Assembly: GCA_019915015.1 (NCBI GenBank)
Contig: JAHBBC010000007.1
Span: forward strand, 744,001-808,000
Direction of reading: 5' to 3'
DNA: 64,000 nucleotides
Source of the DNA: Auriscalpium vulgare
Taxonomy: Eukaryota; Basidiomycota; Agaricomycetes; Russulales; Auriscalpiaceae
The stretch's first letter is position 1. Each line of letters begins with the position of its first letter. The notes under the pieces were generated by a model. That model searched no databases and was not told where the DNA came from. It worked only from the letters and a program-made list of their open reading frames with translations. Position numbers and translations under genes: made by a program. Shown here in pieces: positions 1 through 12,997 of the stretch.

Positions 1-1587
1 CAGACGTGAAGAATAATGATGTGGCCGCAAGAGCGTGGAGCTCGAAAAAGCGAAACTAATGCATAGGATGAGCCGAGTCGACAGACTGAGGTAGCGGACT
101 CACCCCACGGCAATCGGGGCTACGACGAAAAAAGGTTGAGTACAGCGCCCAAAAAGAGACCATATAGCACTCACCCGGAGCGCATATATCCACCTTGCAT
201 GCCTCGAGGCCTCTGCACCGGGTGTGGCGCGCATACCTGGGCTGAGACACCTCGACCGTTGCTCGCGTAGCTGGAGAGTCGGCATTCGGGAGGCTGAATG
301 AGGGGACGAGTCTTGGAGCGACGGGCGGGGGGCAGGGCTCTAGGGCGGAGTGCGGGAGGGGGGGGGTTTGGTGGTTGGGGAAAGAGAGATCATGAAGAGA
401 CAAGTCGTGAGAGGCGCGGGTACTCGAGTGAGCGACGACGTGTTGTTTGCGCGTGTGTGGCATGTAGAAACAGCGCGCAATGGCTCGGCATCGTGTGTGC
501 TGAATCTATTGGTGCGATTTAGCCGCAAAATTACGCTCGGGGTTAAGTTATGCGGAAATTGGCATGGTGCGTCGATTTGCGGAAAGGTAGCGTAGATATT
601 GTATCTACTCCATATCTATCTGGAGGCGATTTAGGGCAACCCGCGGTGATTCCGCCGCGCGCGGACGCTGCTCAGGCGTGCGTGCGTCGACCTCTGGCCT
701 GGGCCGGCCGAGCTGGCGCGATTGATGGATGGCGGAGCGGGCGACACGTCTGCGGGCTTGCCCCGGCGATCAGCCTGTCAAGCCTCCCGCTTCCATGCAA
801 GGCTCAAGCTCTGCCGGATCTTCGGTGCTACACATATGATTCTAATTTCTGTTCTACAGAGCCGACGCCTGACGACGCTCGCTGGCCTGCCCAACTCGCT
901 CCCAAGTTCCGCGCTTCGATGAGGTGCCAAGGCGTCGGAGTATAATGGGAGAAGCAGCCCAACCGCCCGCCTAGCTCAGACGATGGGTTATCATGCTTCT
1001 CGCATCGATAGAACAACATCCTTCGCGCGGCGGCCGCCCGCCCGTCTAAAACGCGACGGACAACACAAACCTAGCAGTGGCTGTCCCACTTTCCCCCCAG
1101 CGAGGACACGGGGCAGAAGCACGAATATGTAACATTCAGATTCTGGAAGCGACGACCGGCTAAGCTACAAAACTATACACACTGCAGGAGGCTATCGACG
1201 TGGGCGAGCGAAGCGCGCGAGGGGGACGAAAACACAGACACGCTAAACAGAAAGCGTACTCGGAGACGATTGCGTACTCAGAGCCTAGATACGATACGAT
1301 GTGAACGGTGGTCAATGGAACAGCGCGTGCTGGTCGGGACGTGACAACAGGGGAAGAAGGTAGCTGACAATGAGAGTGAGAGTGCCGCGCGGGAAGCGAA
1401 TATAAACACAGGGAAGATCGCGGTGAAACAACAGAGACGCGAAGCAAGACATGGTAAACAGAGCAACCGGGCGCATTCAAGCAGGATAACTTCAATAGGG
1501 GTCATAACAGACAACGAATGCGAACTTCGTACGTATGTGACATCTTGGGAACAACACTCACATCCTCCCATGCGACGGCCCATTCAT
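1..1587. other. No supported gene; downstream flank of DCP2
   Basis: Only short open frames of low information occur here on either strand. None carries a recognisable motif or a convincing intron-exon chain. The frame at 56-463 (-) is Pro/His/Arg-rich and looks like a compositional artefact of GC-rich DNA. The right part (about 1100-1587) would be the 3' flank of DCP2, which ends at 1588 on the minus strand. The end of a gene lying mostly outside the window cannot be excluded near position 1. Confidence 0.5.
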
Positions 1588-4118
1588 TCATTGAGGGCCC
1601 GCAGCGTTCCCAGAATTGCGCGTGTTGAGGATGTTCAATAGGTGCGCATTGTTACCGGGGACGCCTCGGGGGATGTCGAAGGTGGGCGACATCGACGGCG
1701 CCGACGAGGGCGGTACAGGACCCGCCATCATGGGCGGCAGTCCCACGCGCAGCGGCGCGCCGTGGAATGGGCCTCCGAAGGAAGCGTTCGGGGGGCCGGC
1801 CATCATCGGGGGGTACATGGGCATGTGAGGAGGCATGGGAGGCGGACCACCGAAGAAGTGGGGCATCGGCGGCAGAGGAAGCCTCTGGAACGCAGGCGGA
1901 GGAGGTGCCCCCGAGAGTGCGCTGAGCAGCTGCGCCTGGTTCATGCTCCCACGCGTGTTGAACCGCCTGGGGGGCTGAGGGTTGGGGATCGGATGGAAAG
2001 CATTACTGGTACGCGGCCGCACGGTAAAGGCATTATCGTTCGGTAAAGCATTATTAAGCTGAGGTGTTGGGTAGAACGGGTGTCCAGGGCCTTGGGTATG
2101 CGGATACATTGTCGATAAATTAGCAAAGTTGGGGGGTGGCACAGATGTGGAATGCGGGGGGACGTGGAAGGGCGGCAACGGGCCCATTGGGTAAGGAGGT
2201 GCGCCTGGATAAGCGTCGGGTGGTGCTGCGAAGCCGTTGGGTACTCGCGGCGCGGGGGATGGCGTCGTCCGCGTGCTCTCGTCCGCAACGGACTCGAGCA
2301 GGGCCAGCTGCTTCAAGCGCTTGCCGTTCATGGGCACGGCTGCGGGCTTGGACAGGTACGGAGATATGTCCGCAGTGACCACCGTGGAGGTCCGCTTTGC
2401 CGACATTGCGGATGATGAGGTTGCCGAGGGCGGTGGGGATGAGAGAAGCGTGTGCGAAGGAGAGACAACTCGTGTATGAGAGGTTTGCAACGATGCGGTC
2501 GCCGAGGAATGTTTCGATAGTCGTGACGAAGGGCGGGAATGTAGCTGTGCAGGCAGAGGGGCAGGAAGCCGGTCAACGGACTTGCGAGGGCCACGCATCG
2601 ACCAATCGTGGGGCTCGGTCGCTGGGGGAAGCGAGAGACTTGTCACTGTACCATCAGACACAATGGCAGGACTTGTCGAGGGGAGGGGTTGAACAGCAAG
2701 ATCGGCGTCATCGTCGTTGGGCTTCGTAGACATGGATAACGCGCTAAGCAAGCGAGCAAAGTGTGGGTCGACGATCCCAGGAATGATCGTGGCAGTGGGC
2801 TCTTGCGCTTGAGTCACCGCGACGGCCTCACTGTACAGTGGCGACGGCGTCTGAGGGTCACCATTGTCTGCGGACGAGGATTGCGAGCTCGACTCTTGTA
2901 CATTCGAGTCCATCGTCGTTGTGCTATGCGAGTGGTAGTCCACAACTGATGCATCGCTTTCTTCGTGGATGTGGACATCGCTGATCCGAACCTCCTTGGT
3001 TCTGGGAGGGCGACGAGGTAGATGGCGTGGCTTCCGATCGTTGATGAAAGCCTTCAAAGGACTTATAGGTGAAGTGAGACGATGGAAAACACAGGAAAGC
3101 AAGATGCGTAGCCTACCCAATGAAAGGAGAAATCAGATAGAACTTCCCCGGTACACTTTTATTCCGTTTCCAAGTCGGTAGGTCGCCGAGTTTGAACCAC
3201 TCGATTTTCTGAGAGGAAGGGTTGGAAGACTGGAAAAGATGTGCACGGGACCAACTGAGAGCTTACGCTGATCTCCTTGCGGGTCTTCGTCTCGAAAGGA
3301 TAGTCCTCGGGCACTCCGGGTACGATGTACAAAGAAATCAGCTGCTCACGAATGGACAGCTCTATGACATCGCTAGGGTCGATTTGCTCGCTTAGGCTAT
3401 ACCCCGTCTCCTCCGCAACCTGAAGGACAGTGAGCTCGCATGACAGCAAACACTATACACAGAGTAGGCATACCTCTCGGACGGCACATGCGTGAGGAGC
3501 TTCGTTCTGGTTGATCTTTCCCTTTGGAAAGCCCCAGCCTGACGAAGACTTCCATCCCTTCACAAGGACGACCTGGAAGGCGGCAAACAATAAGCAAAGA
3601 CGACGACATTGAAAGGATGAGCAATGCAGACCTTATCCCATGTATCGTTCAGCATGATGGCACCGCAGACAGGAACGCGAGTCTTGTACTGCATGAAATG
3701 GTTGAAGGCGCCTTCGTGATCGCCGCTCCAATGGTGCAAGAGCGGACATGCTTGGAACAACATCTCGGAGAACTTCTTGAGTGGTAGTGACGGAAACTTG
3801 AGGTTTTCCTCTCGGATGAAATCCTCGTAGAACCAGTGTCTAGAAAGTATAAGGACATGGTGGACGGGAGACGGCTGCGCAGACGTACGCTTGTTCTACT
3901 TGAAAACATATACGCTCTAGAGATGCTAGCTCGTCATCAGGGAGATTGAGAATGAAACGACTGCCGAAGGAGTCAGAGGAATGCGTGGTGCGAGGACAGG
4001 CTACGTACCTTGAGAGATCGTCGAGGACTTCGTCCAGGGTGGAGTACTTGTAACGAGCTGGTGTTTGTGAATACGAAGGAGCTGAGATTTCTGGGGAAGA
4101 GGATGATGATGAAGCCAT
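1588..4118 (-). CDS. DCP2: mRNA decapping enzyme subunit Dcp2 (Nudix hydrolase)
   Basis: Dcp2 is the catalytic subunit of the cytoplasmic decapping complex. It removes the m7GDP cap in 5'-3' mRNA decay. Exons run from ATG at 4118 ([10 protein letters not shown]) through the Dcp2 N-terminal helical domain ([20 protein letters not shown]) to the Nudix fold. The Nudix box is complete: [14 protein letters not shown] followed by AVREVAEETGY, with the REVxEExG glutamates present. Box B follows ([13 protein letters not shown], then [10 protein letters not shown] and [10 protein letters not shown]). At least six short introns are visible. The last exon codes for a long disordered Pro/Ser-rich tail with three LLxxL-type segments (LLSALS twice, LLNIL close to the stop). 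These resemble the helical leucine-rich motifs that bind Edc3 in yeasts (inference). Estimated length is about 730 residues. The promoter is shared with the plus-strand gene at 4368. Confidence 0.95.
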
Positions 4119-4367
4119 GATGGGTGGCTCAGAAGAAGAAGGGATAATAAGGAGGGTAGCAGGAAATGTGGACGAGCCACAGCGAGTCGGACAAGGCAGT
4201 GTGCTTTTGCTTTCAGCCCGCCCACTGTCCTCGACACCTCCGGAGATATCCGTAAACTCCGTCAACCGCCCGCATAATGCCGGCATCACGTGGCCACAAT
4301 GGAATGTGCTCGACGCGGCGTTCTTCACTTCCACATAAGTACCTACGTATCATACGCTCTCGCCATC
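4119..4367. promoter_or_regulatory. Shared divergent promoter of DCP2 and the TPR-MYND gene
   Basis: This 249-bp spacer separates two start codons facing away from each other, so it must hold both 5' UTRs and both promoters. A palindromic CACGTG (E-box, bHLH or Cbf1-type site) lies at 4287-4292. No clear TATA box is seen. Confidence 0.6.
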
Positions 4368-5101
4368 ATGAACAACGTCTCTATGAACAACGTCTACGTC
4401 AACCCCAACCCACAGCATGCCGTTGCCACTATGGAGGCGACGCGTATGCAAAACGAGGCTTTAGCTCTCGAGCGTCGCGGCGAATACGCCCTTGCTGAGC
4501 GCCTCTATCTCCGCGCCATCGAGATTAGAAACCAGGCTTTCGGGCCAGGTAACAATTATGTTGCCATCAACCAAAACTCTCTCGGAGAGCTGTACATCAA
4601 GATGGGTAGGCTCAATGACGCGGAAGATCAGCTGAACAAGGCGCTCGACGTCCGCAGCAAGATCGGACCCCCGTTCGATGCTGCGGTGACTCGCGAGAAC
4701 CTCGCGCAGCTGTATGAAATGAGGGGCAATATCGAGGCGTCCAAGGAGATGCGCATGCGTGGGTCGCCTGACCAAATTGCGTGCGGTCATTATCAGGCAA
4801 GTGCACTCCTATCCCCGACCTGGCGGTATGTACTCATTACTTGCTTGGTCGGAGCAGTGCCCCGCCACCCAGCCGTTCAACATTAAGCAGATCCGTCGGT
4901 GCGGTGGGTGTAAGGTAGGTCAGGTATCGCTTGTCGAAGTGCTGTCCTGACATCGTCATACTCTAGTCGGCCATGTACTGCTCGAAGGGCTGCCAGGTTC
5001 GTAGCCAGTAATGCGTTGGGGCCTGCATAAAGACTGACTGACCACTGTAGACTTCGGACTGGAAGCGTCACAAGAAATTCTGCCGAAACCCAACCGCTTA
5101 G
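4368..5101 (+). CDS. TPR and MYND zinc-finger protein
   Basis: A small protein that probably acts as a protein-interaction adaptor; no enzymatic domain is seen. The first exon encodes about two and a half tetratricopeptide-like helical pairs (ALERRGEYALAERLYLRAIE, then SLGELYIKMGRLNDAEDQL). Three small exons then build a C-terminal MYND zinc finger: a CxxC (CGGC), then YCSKGCQTSDWKRHKKFC with the standard C-x3-C, H and C ligands. The last residues before the stop at 5099-5101 are RNPTA. Intron 1 (from 4797) starts with GC rather than GT (CAG|GCAAGT) and ends near 4854 or 4857. The other two introns are GT-AG. ATG 4368 was chosen over an in-frame ATG at 4290 because it lies directly before the conserved part and leaves room for a promoter. 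The biological role is unknown. Confidence 0.82.
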
Positions 5102-5324
5102 TCCATAAACATACTACATCATATTCTTGAGCGCCTCATTGTCTCTTTGTCCTTGCATCCTATAATTGTTTCTTGTATCATACGTTCACTTAGATGTGGT
5201 TCTGGATTGATCTGCCTCTTCTCAGCATATAAAGATAGTGTACATGACATATGTGATGTTGATCGTTGATTTGTGGGAGTCGCCTATGCAAGAAAAAGTA
5301 GTAAATGAACATACGTGCAACCCA

Positions 5325-8300
5325 TCATTGGAACCCCATCCTTCGCGCATACTCCAACTCTTCCGAGCGCTTCAGCCCATCAGGACCCGACCAATTCGCC
5401 GAGCTCGTGCGCGCTCGGAACCTGCTATGGCGCGTGCGGAACAGCTCCTCCATGCGCAGTGGCTGCACAGGGCCGAAGATGTCGTCCGGGTTGACGGTGC
5501 TCTGCGACTCGAGCGCAGCCCTCAGCTCCGGCGACTGTGCCCACGTAGGCGCGTCAAACTTCTTGCGGTCCTCGTCGTCAGAGTCTGAGTACTCGCTGTT
5601 TGGCTCAGGTAGATCGATGAGCTCGCTGGCCATGCGTGGCGGTTCCTCAGGCTGCTTGGTCGCCTGGACCTGGTTCTTGATGCGTGCGGCCATTTGGGAC
5701 TGAACAACTTTACTTGGCTGCCTGTCGCCCAGGTCATCGTCGATGTTGGACGCAAGTGCCTTGCCTTTGCCCTTAGCAGAGGGAGGCGCGGCCTTCGTGG
5801 CCTTGCTCTCGACGATCTTGGATGAGGACGCAGCGGTGCTAAGATTCGAAGAGGAAGGCTGCTTCATGATAGACTTCTTCACTGCTGCTTGAGGGTTTGG
5901 ACTGGGCTTCGTGAGTCGCGTAGGTTCTTTCTTCTCCTTGGAAGGAAGTTTTGTCTTCGGAGCCTCGGCGACTGGCTTCCGTTTCTTAGCCTCATCGTCG
6001 GACGACTGGACGTAATCGGTCAGATTTGCCGCGAGACATACAAGAGATTGCCATACCTTCTGCTCAGCCAGCTTCAAGGGGCGCTTGCCAGTGTGCTCCT
6101 CGCGATCCTTCTTCCGGCGCTCAGCTTCGTTCCTCAGCTTCTTCTCGGCCTCTTCCGCCTTCGTCTTTTCCTCCTCCGCCTTTCTTTGCAAGGCGGCTTG
6201 ACGTCTAGCTTCCATATCTTTCAGCCGAGTGGCCTTCTTGTCCTGCTCCTCCTGATGCTACAAGCCCAGGCAATTCACAATCAGTATCGCACTCGCCAGA
6301 TTGGATATGTTCAATTGCACCTTTTTAGCCACCGCTGCCGCCATTTGGATGCTCTTTGGCAGCTCTTTGCCCTTCTTGCTGACGCCGAGCATGCTGCTGA
6401 CCAGCTTGGTGGCCTGCCCGAAAAAGCCGACAGCCTCAGAGGACTGGCCACTAGAGGACGCCACTGAAAGCTGGCTCTGGCTCCTGAGCCCGCCCTTCTG
6501 CTGCACGAAAGGATGGTGAGTCTACTGGTCGGATAGTTCGCAATATATGCCTTACCTCGACCAAGCTAACAGTCGACTTGCCCGCCTCTGTGATATCCTG
6601 CTCCCATCCGCCCTCACCCGTTTCCACAGCCATTTCGTGATCGTCCACAACCTGGTCGAACGGCCGCGACCGAGTGGCGAGGTCGTCTTCGAGGTCTTGA
6701 GCAGCTTGTTCCCGGGTACGGAAGATGGGTCCGCTATCGCCAGCTCTCTGGCTTTCCGTCGGCACCGTGCTCCAAGTCATGCTATCCTCGGTCGTCACCG
6801 CGCCGAACGGCGTCCACATCTGGTCCGGTGCCGCGAACTTGTCTTCATAGCGCCAGCTATCGTCGTCGTCCATGTCATCGTCTTGCACCTCAGGCCCATT
6901 GCCCTCGTGGAAGGATTCCTGAGACGTGAAGACAGACTCCTGTGTACGAGGAGCCCATGCAGGTGCATCTTCCTGAGAGTCAAAGACGGCGTCAGAAACG
7001 CTGGCCTGGGTCGAGCCACCTGAATTGGTTGACGGCTGGCGCGGGGAGGCGGACGACACTAGGGAGGGCTGCAGACCGAGAGCAAATGCGGAGCGCAATT
7101 GGAACGAGCTTGAAGTGGGCAGTTTGAATGAAAAGTCTTTCCCGATGCCATTGCCAGACTTTGGCTCTGAAGCAGCGGGCGCTGCAGCTGGAGGGGGCAC
7201 AAATACGGCAGGAGGCTTGTTGAAAACGGGACCGGGTGGTAGGACAAAGCTAGACTGCCGAGTCGGAGGGGGTGGAGAATGGGGAGGAGTGGTAGAGGTG
7301 CTGATGTCACTGAGAGCCGCCTTGCTAGGTTGAAGAGTCTGATATGGCGCCGCCTTCTTCGGGGAGATGAGGTCAGATACACTGAGCCTCTTGTCGGAGT
7401 CTCGCTTTGACCTCTGGGGCTTGGGGCTGGGTTGCGGCAATTGAAGTGGCCGCTCGTCAGGCAGAGCTGGATACAATGAAAGTGCAGGGGCGGAGAACGA
7501 AGGGCGGACGCGAGGAGGTTCTTCAACGTCTGTCTCGACCTTGTGACGCTCAGCAACTCGAGCCTCTGCAGCCTTCCTAGCTTCCGCCAGTTCGTTTGCA
7601 GCCGTGCCTCCGGCGCTCTTCTCGGGTCGCGTGCTGTGGGCGTCAACAGTTTTCTTAAAGAAATTGAGCACAGCGTCTTGTCGGTTAGACAACGCGTCAA
7701 CGTCGTTGGCCGATCTAGCTGTCCGAATATCACCGCCAGGGGCCTGGATCACCTCGGGCTTGAATGCGACGGTATCTTCAACCTCGATGATGTCGTAGAA
7801 TGCGTCCGTGATGTCGGCGCTCATCTTGGGGACTTTGGGCCGCCGCTCTGCACTCTCTGTTGCCGTTTCCTTGTCCAGGTTGGAAGCAGCGCCCAGCATG
7901 TCCCCGCTCTTTCGTTTATTGCCTCCAGACAGAGGCTTAGGGACATTCACGCTTGGTCGACTGCCTGATGGTACGCCTGCGTTGACCACACTGGCGCGCT
8001 TCTGAGTGACCTCCAGAGCCTTCACTTCCCGGGCCATCGTCAACCAGGAAGTGCGCTTCGCCGCCGCGGCGTTGGCGGCACTCTGTGCTTGCAGCGAAGT
8101 GCCCACAGACGGTTCCCGTGTTAAGCGAGTGGACTTCTTCAGTGGGGATGGGGCGGGGAGAGTGGGGAACTGAGACAGGCTGGGCTTGCGATGGAGACCG
8201 GCCTCAGTTGAGTCGTGGTCGCGCAGCGGGATGGTGAGTTCTGTCGTTGAGGGATACAAGGAGGACCTTGTCGGCATAGAGGGCACACCGGAGGGAACGG

Positions 8301-9382
8301 CGTCCTCAACCGGTGTCGCGCGAGGTTGGGAATCTCTGAAATGTTCTTCAGGAGAAACAGGTGCTTCATCACGTGGAGGTGAATTAGCAAGAGGGATGGA
8401 GTGAAAGGTGTTGCCTGAATCCGAGACGGTGATTGCGGTGGCGCGTGTGAAGTCGTCAGTGTCCATGTGAACATCGTCGATGTCCTCCTCGTAGTGTTCG
8501 TCATTCTCGCGCGCGTCGGATCTTACTACGGCCTCCACGATGGGTGCCAATGGAGAAGGGTCTCTAGGAGGGGCGGGGCTGACGTGAGACGGCTGGACCG
8601 AGATGCGACTTCGCTCTGCGGGCTCATCGTCTTCGGCGATGATAGATAGCTCGTTGCTGTGGTCCGACAACGACGGCGTAAGATGAGAGGTGGGTGGTTG
8701 GTGGTGCATGGGATCGTCGCCATCTTTGGGAAGAGACAAGAGTGGCGGTTGAGGTGACGAGCTCATGATTTCGATGAACATGTCGTCGCGCTCCATCGGC
8801 TCGGGTGTACGGGCCTTCTTGACGGCTTTCTTCTTCGGTTGGGCCTTGGCAGACAGATCTACAAGTGGTACGCTTCTCTGGCGCTGAGGAGATGGCTGCC
8901 TTTGGACATCCTCGTTGCCTTCCTGGCTTTTGGCTTGTAGCAAAGCCTTGTGGAAGGCGTTGACAGGTGCAAAGTTCTCCTTGCTATCGCCCTCGTCCTG
9001 AAAAGTCCAAGTCAGCCGAAAAGTATCGGTATACCATAGGATGGTGTTGCACGCACCTCCAGAGAAAGACTGATAGCATTCTGAGCCCGCGCTGCTGCTG
9101 CGACGCCTGCGCGAGTCTTCTTCGCGGCTGCTTTCCGCCTGCCCGGAGTCTTCAGGAGGTCGACGATCACATCGCTGCACATGATTAACGTCAAAAGTAG
9201 TAACGATGGTATGCGGCGTACTCTTTCTTGGGCTCGGCGAGGATGTTGTTTAGATATTCGTCGAGGAAGGAGAAGCCTTGTGTTTGAACCTGTTCCTCGA
9301 AAAGCTTGCGGCCTGGGTCGTTGATCATGGCGGTCCGGATAGAGGCGGTCCATGCCAGTATTCCTTGCGTCGACGCCGCCAT
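5325..9382 (-). CDS. Inner centromere protein INCENP (Sli15/Pic1-type)
   Basis: INCENP is the scaffold of the chromosomal passenger complex, binding Aurora kinase and placing it on centromeres and spindle. The N-terminus (ATG 9382, MAASTQGILAWTAS) resembles the short helical region that binds survivin and borealin: WTASIRTAMINDPGRKLFEE, then FLDEYLNNILAE. A very long disordered Ser/Pro-rich middle follows. Next is a charged helix rich in E, K and R (ARRQAALQRKAEEEKTKAEE) typical of the INCENP single alpha-helix. The C-terminus is the Aurora-activating IN-box: EYSDSDDEDRKKFDAPTWAQ, then SPELRAALESQ, followed by the TSSANWSGPDG serine-containing tail (analogous to the TSS phosphosite). At least five exons; estimated length is about 1,250 residues, long but usual for the family. 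It is transcribed divergently from the GRAMD4-like gene. Confidence 0.85.
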
Positions 9383-9630
9383 GGTTGTAGGATGCGTAGG
9401 TGGCAGCGAGACTGAGAGAGTGAGGCAACTCACATTCACGAACATAATCGCGCTTGATCACGTGAGCGTGTCCAAACAATGACCGGTTCGGCGGATGCGA
9501 CCGAAATCGCAGACCGGTCCAGGAGCAATAATAATTCTCTGCAGTGCGACCCCGCGTCATCCGTCGACGCTCCTTTATCCGCGCTCCTAACTCGAGATGA
9601 TGGGACCTTTAGCCCTACTGCGTGACGACC
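9383..9630. promoter_or_regulatory. Shared divergent promoter of INCENP and the GRAMD4-like gene
   Basis: A 248-bp intergenic space lies between two divergent start codons. It carries a palindromic TCACGTGA around 9458-9465 (core CACGTG at 9459-9464). Confidence 0.55.
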
Positions 9631-12127
9631 ATGAGTGCGCTACCAGTACCCCCACCCCAGCATCCCAGTCGTCGCAGCACCTCTCAGTCCAGTCCGGAGG
9701 CATCCCCATTCAAGTCTCCTGCAGTAACACCTGCATCCACGCCTCAGTCTCCTGCCGCAACTTTTGCGACTACTCCTGCGACACCCCAGCTCCCGCTGCG
9801 CACTCCTGCCAGTTCGCCTGCAGTATCGTTTCAGTCGCCTTCGCCCGCAGTTTCAAACGCACCCTTGCGGTCACCTCCAGCACCGTCCACGGAGTCTAGT
9901 TTGCCATCTCCCCCGCTCTCTGCACCTCCTACGCGTGCCTCGGGACACATAGTTTCATCCCAACCCGAACTTAGTCCGCCGCCAAAGCGGTTAGACGACC
10001 CGGATGAAGGGCTCACTGAAGCACAGCTCAGGCAGTTATACGAAGATGAAGAGATTGAGAGGTTCTTCCATTTATTCAAAGCCGTAGGTGTCGCAGCATA
10101 TGCGTCGCCACAAGTTGGTCTGACGGAAAGTCATAGCATGTTAGTGAGGTGAAACTGCCTGGCGCACAATCCGCAAAAGATCCCATTGTCAGCGAACCCA
10201 CGCCGTTTGACTCTATCGTTCACGATGACATCGAAGGCAATGACGATGACGACCCTCCTACTGTGCTCGGTCCCGGCTCTTTTGGACGTTCGCATAATAC
10301 AGCCTCTAAGATCTCTTTAAGCCGTCAGTCTAATAGCCTTGCTGAATACATCGCGCTGGTGCGCCCTTCCTAGCTTAGTACAGAATGGTTTTACTGATGA
10401 GGGTGTATTTGTAGGAGTTTTTGGTCCCTCATCTCCCTCCAGCGCAGTCGCCATCTCCTAGCTTCACCCTTGGACGTTTCAAGTTAGCCATACAAAGGCT
10501 CTTCATCGTCTTCGATGAAGGCTATCTCCCGTTTCTTATACACCTGAAACGCCTCGCGTGCTGGGAAGATCAGAACAAGAGCCTGCGCTGTTGTGGGGTA
10601 AGCTGCACTGTGCATTCATCCGGAGAGACGTGACTTACGCTCTTTACAGGTGTTCTGGATTCTGTGGTTGTTCGACCTCCTGCTGCCAGCTTTCTTTCTT
10701 TATCTGGTGTACCTTCTTCTATCGCGGCGACTGTTACCATATCCAACTCTGCGGGAGCTCAGAGAGCATCGTCAAAAAGTCCGCCACGCACAAGAGTTTG
10801 GTAACCAACTACAAGCCCGTCTGCTGGCCCCGTCGTCATTTGGCGCGGGTGACATCTGGAAATTGACCAAGCTCCTTCCCAAACTTGTGAAATCATCTCC
10901 CAAGAGCAGCGCTGGGAAAGATGGGAAGGAGACTACCACGTTAGCTGATGGCGACGTGTACGCCGATCCGGACGTTCTTTTTCCGTTGGAAGAGACGAAG
11001 GAAGAACGAGACGTCAAGCGACTAGGATTGAGATTGCTCACCGAATTGGTCGATTTCCACGAGAGGCTGAAAAGGCGCGTTCTCTCCCTCCCATCGTGTT
11101 CATCGTCTGCTGTCTGACACGTACCTCACTCCCTCAGCATATTCCATTGGAGGGAACCCTGGTCCTCAAATGCTGCTACATTGGTGTGTGACCCTTCCGA
11201 TTTACTGCGTCTCGGCATTGTCATTTATGACCTTGTAGCTTTTCGTGATACTTTTCGCCGTGACAATGACAGTGCCAGCAAAACATATCGCAAAGTTTAT
11301 GTATTTCTCTGTTGGTTTCATATTCTGGCACATTGTCCCAGTTGTCGCAGCACTCCCATCCTCCGAGCTCTCCAGGTTCGTTTATATTGCAGCTTAATGC
11401 TAGAGACTTGTCTGACGCCGTCCAGGATACCCATCCCATTGCACCAAGTTCCGACGGATACCGACGTTGCCATGGAGCTCATATCCCAACGAGTGGCGCA
11501 GGGCCGCCCTGTCCTTCCCCGCAAGAGGGCGCGGTCCGTTGGTCAGGATGGGGACCTCAAGGAGTCTGCTCGCCCGGAAGGTGGATGGCGTGGAAGTGGA
11601 AGTGACGAGAATACATCTGTTGATTGGAAGAAGTTCGGCGGCATGGTTTCTTCCAGCAAAACTTGGGCATCGGGCAAGAAGGCTATTCCAGAGACGGTGG
11701 GGCTCTTACCTCTGTCTTGCGATGCGCCAGATCTGATGGTTCTTTTGACACGACAGCATTCTGGCCCGGGTCGAAGGGTGGAAACACACAGTACGCATCT
11801 TCCCGACGGTGTTGTCCTCCGTATACTGAATTGCCGCCACTAGCTTTCCCGTCCAACCATACATCCGGTCCAGGACTGATAACTCTGACGACCAAGGCCC
11901 TGTACTTCACGGCGTTGGCTTCGACGTCGCCGAAGATAACTATTCCCGTGGAGAGCGTGACCGGCATCAAGAAGAGCGGGCTTCTGAAGGGCCTGACGAT
12001 CAGTTGGTGCGCCAATTCTGACGAAGGAAACGAGGACCGGACGGAGGTGTTCAGATGGATCGGCGGGCGCGATGAAGTGTTCGCAAGGCTGCTTGGATCG
12101 AACGGGCGTAAGTGGGTGAAGACTTGA
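9631..12127 (+). CDS. GRAMD4-like membrane protein with C-terminal GRAM domain
   Basis: A multi-exon gene. The N-terminal 130 residues are Ser/Pro/Thr-rich and disordered, followed by an acidic stretch (LTEAQLRQLYEDEEIERFF). Hydrophobic segments come next (FWILWLFDLLLPAFFLYLVY, and later FFAVTMTV to FIFWHIVPVVAAL), consistent with hairpin or membrane-spanning regions of an ER or mitochondria-associated protein. The C-terminus is a GRAM/PH-like lipid-binding fold: SGPGLITLTTKALYFTAL, then VESVTGIKKSGLLKGLTISW and FRWIGGRDEVFARLLG. This order matches the GRAMD4 (death-inducing protein) group known in fungi and animals; the exact function is not established here. ATG 9631 is the first ATG of the frame. 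Several exon borders, mainly around 10140-10660 and 11690-11800, are uncertain. Confidence 0.72.
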
Positions 12128-12220
12128 TCGATTGGTGACTATGTGCATATAGTGTGGTTACAAAGTGAGACAATAGCCAAGCAGTACCACGACTGCTGCT
12201 GAGCCATACTTGATCCCCAG

Positions 12221-12997
12221 TCACAACTCTCGGACGTTTGCGACAAGTACATCGTGTTCCTCATTCTCGTTCATTGACTCTGACGATGAACACGTTAGTA
12301 AGCTCGTCGAAAATCTGACAAGAATGCCGCCCGATGCATACCATTTCTCCAGAATACGCCTCCGTAAGTAATTGTACGTGGCTTCCACCAGCGACGTCGC
12401 TTTCAAGTCGCAGTCACAATTGGAGTAGCGCTGATCGTCGAGAAGTTCTGCGTTGATGGCATCCCTGACCTGAACTCGTAGGCCACTACAGTAGGGACAG
12501 TCCACACTCCGATTGAAATAAAGGGCCAGTGCCAACCGAGCCTGGCCCCAAGTCCGGATATTCGTCCAGCACCAGCAGGAGATGACACGCGTGAAATGGG
12601 TGGCAGCGCCAACGCGTCCAACTCTTTTCATCGCGCTTTGCAGCAAGTTTCATCAAAAACTGGTACGCCGCGCCGGCCAGGGTCTTCGCCGGGCGATTCA
12701 GCGCTTCCCACTGTTTCCACCTTTTGAACTGTGGACGCTCTCGGTATCGATATCTCTGACCATATGAACTCGAAGAGAATAACGTACTTATTCCGGGGGA
12801 GGTTGCTGGCCTCGGGGACGATCGAGCGCCCTGTACAACACTGAGGTCAGCTTTGAGGGGTTGGCATTCGATAGATTTGCATCGCGGATTGGCACTAAAT
12901 CGAAAAGAGGACGATAATCCCCAAGACAATCCCTATCCGAGACCGATGATGAGAACAAGTCCACTGGGTGATGTACGTCGAGGCCGGACACCCGCAA
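12221..12997 (-). CDS. Hypothetical protein, exon structure unresolved
   Basis: A minus-strand gene fits between the 3' end of the GRAMD4-like gene and rec8, but only its 3' part is convincing. The frame ending at 12221 gives a Cys-containing, well-balanced sequence (SVDCPYCSGLRVQVRDAINA, then DLKATSLVEATYNYLRRRIL). A branch-point-like TTACTAAC and an acceptor ATCGTCAG follow around 12280-12305. The frame upstream (12788-12997) ends in QQPPPE just before a donor-like GTACGT. I do not recognise the family and could not chain the exons without stop codons. The 5' end may reach towards 13400, where it would share a promoter with rec8. Confidence 0.3.

Noticed and set aside
56..463. Minus-strand frame of 135 codons at the window start
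   Set aside because: Pro/His/Ser-rich without domain or splice support. It could belong to an outside gene but cannot be supported here.
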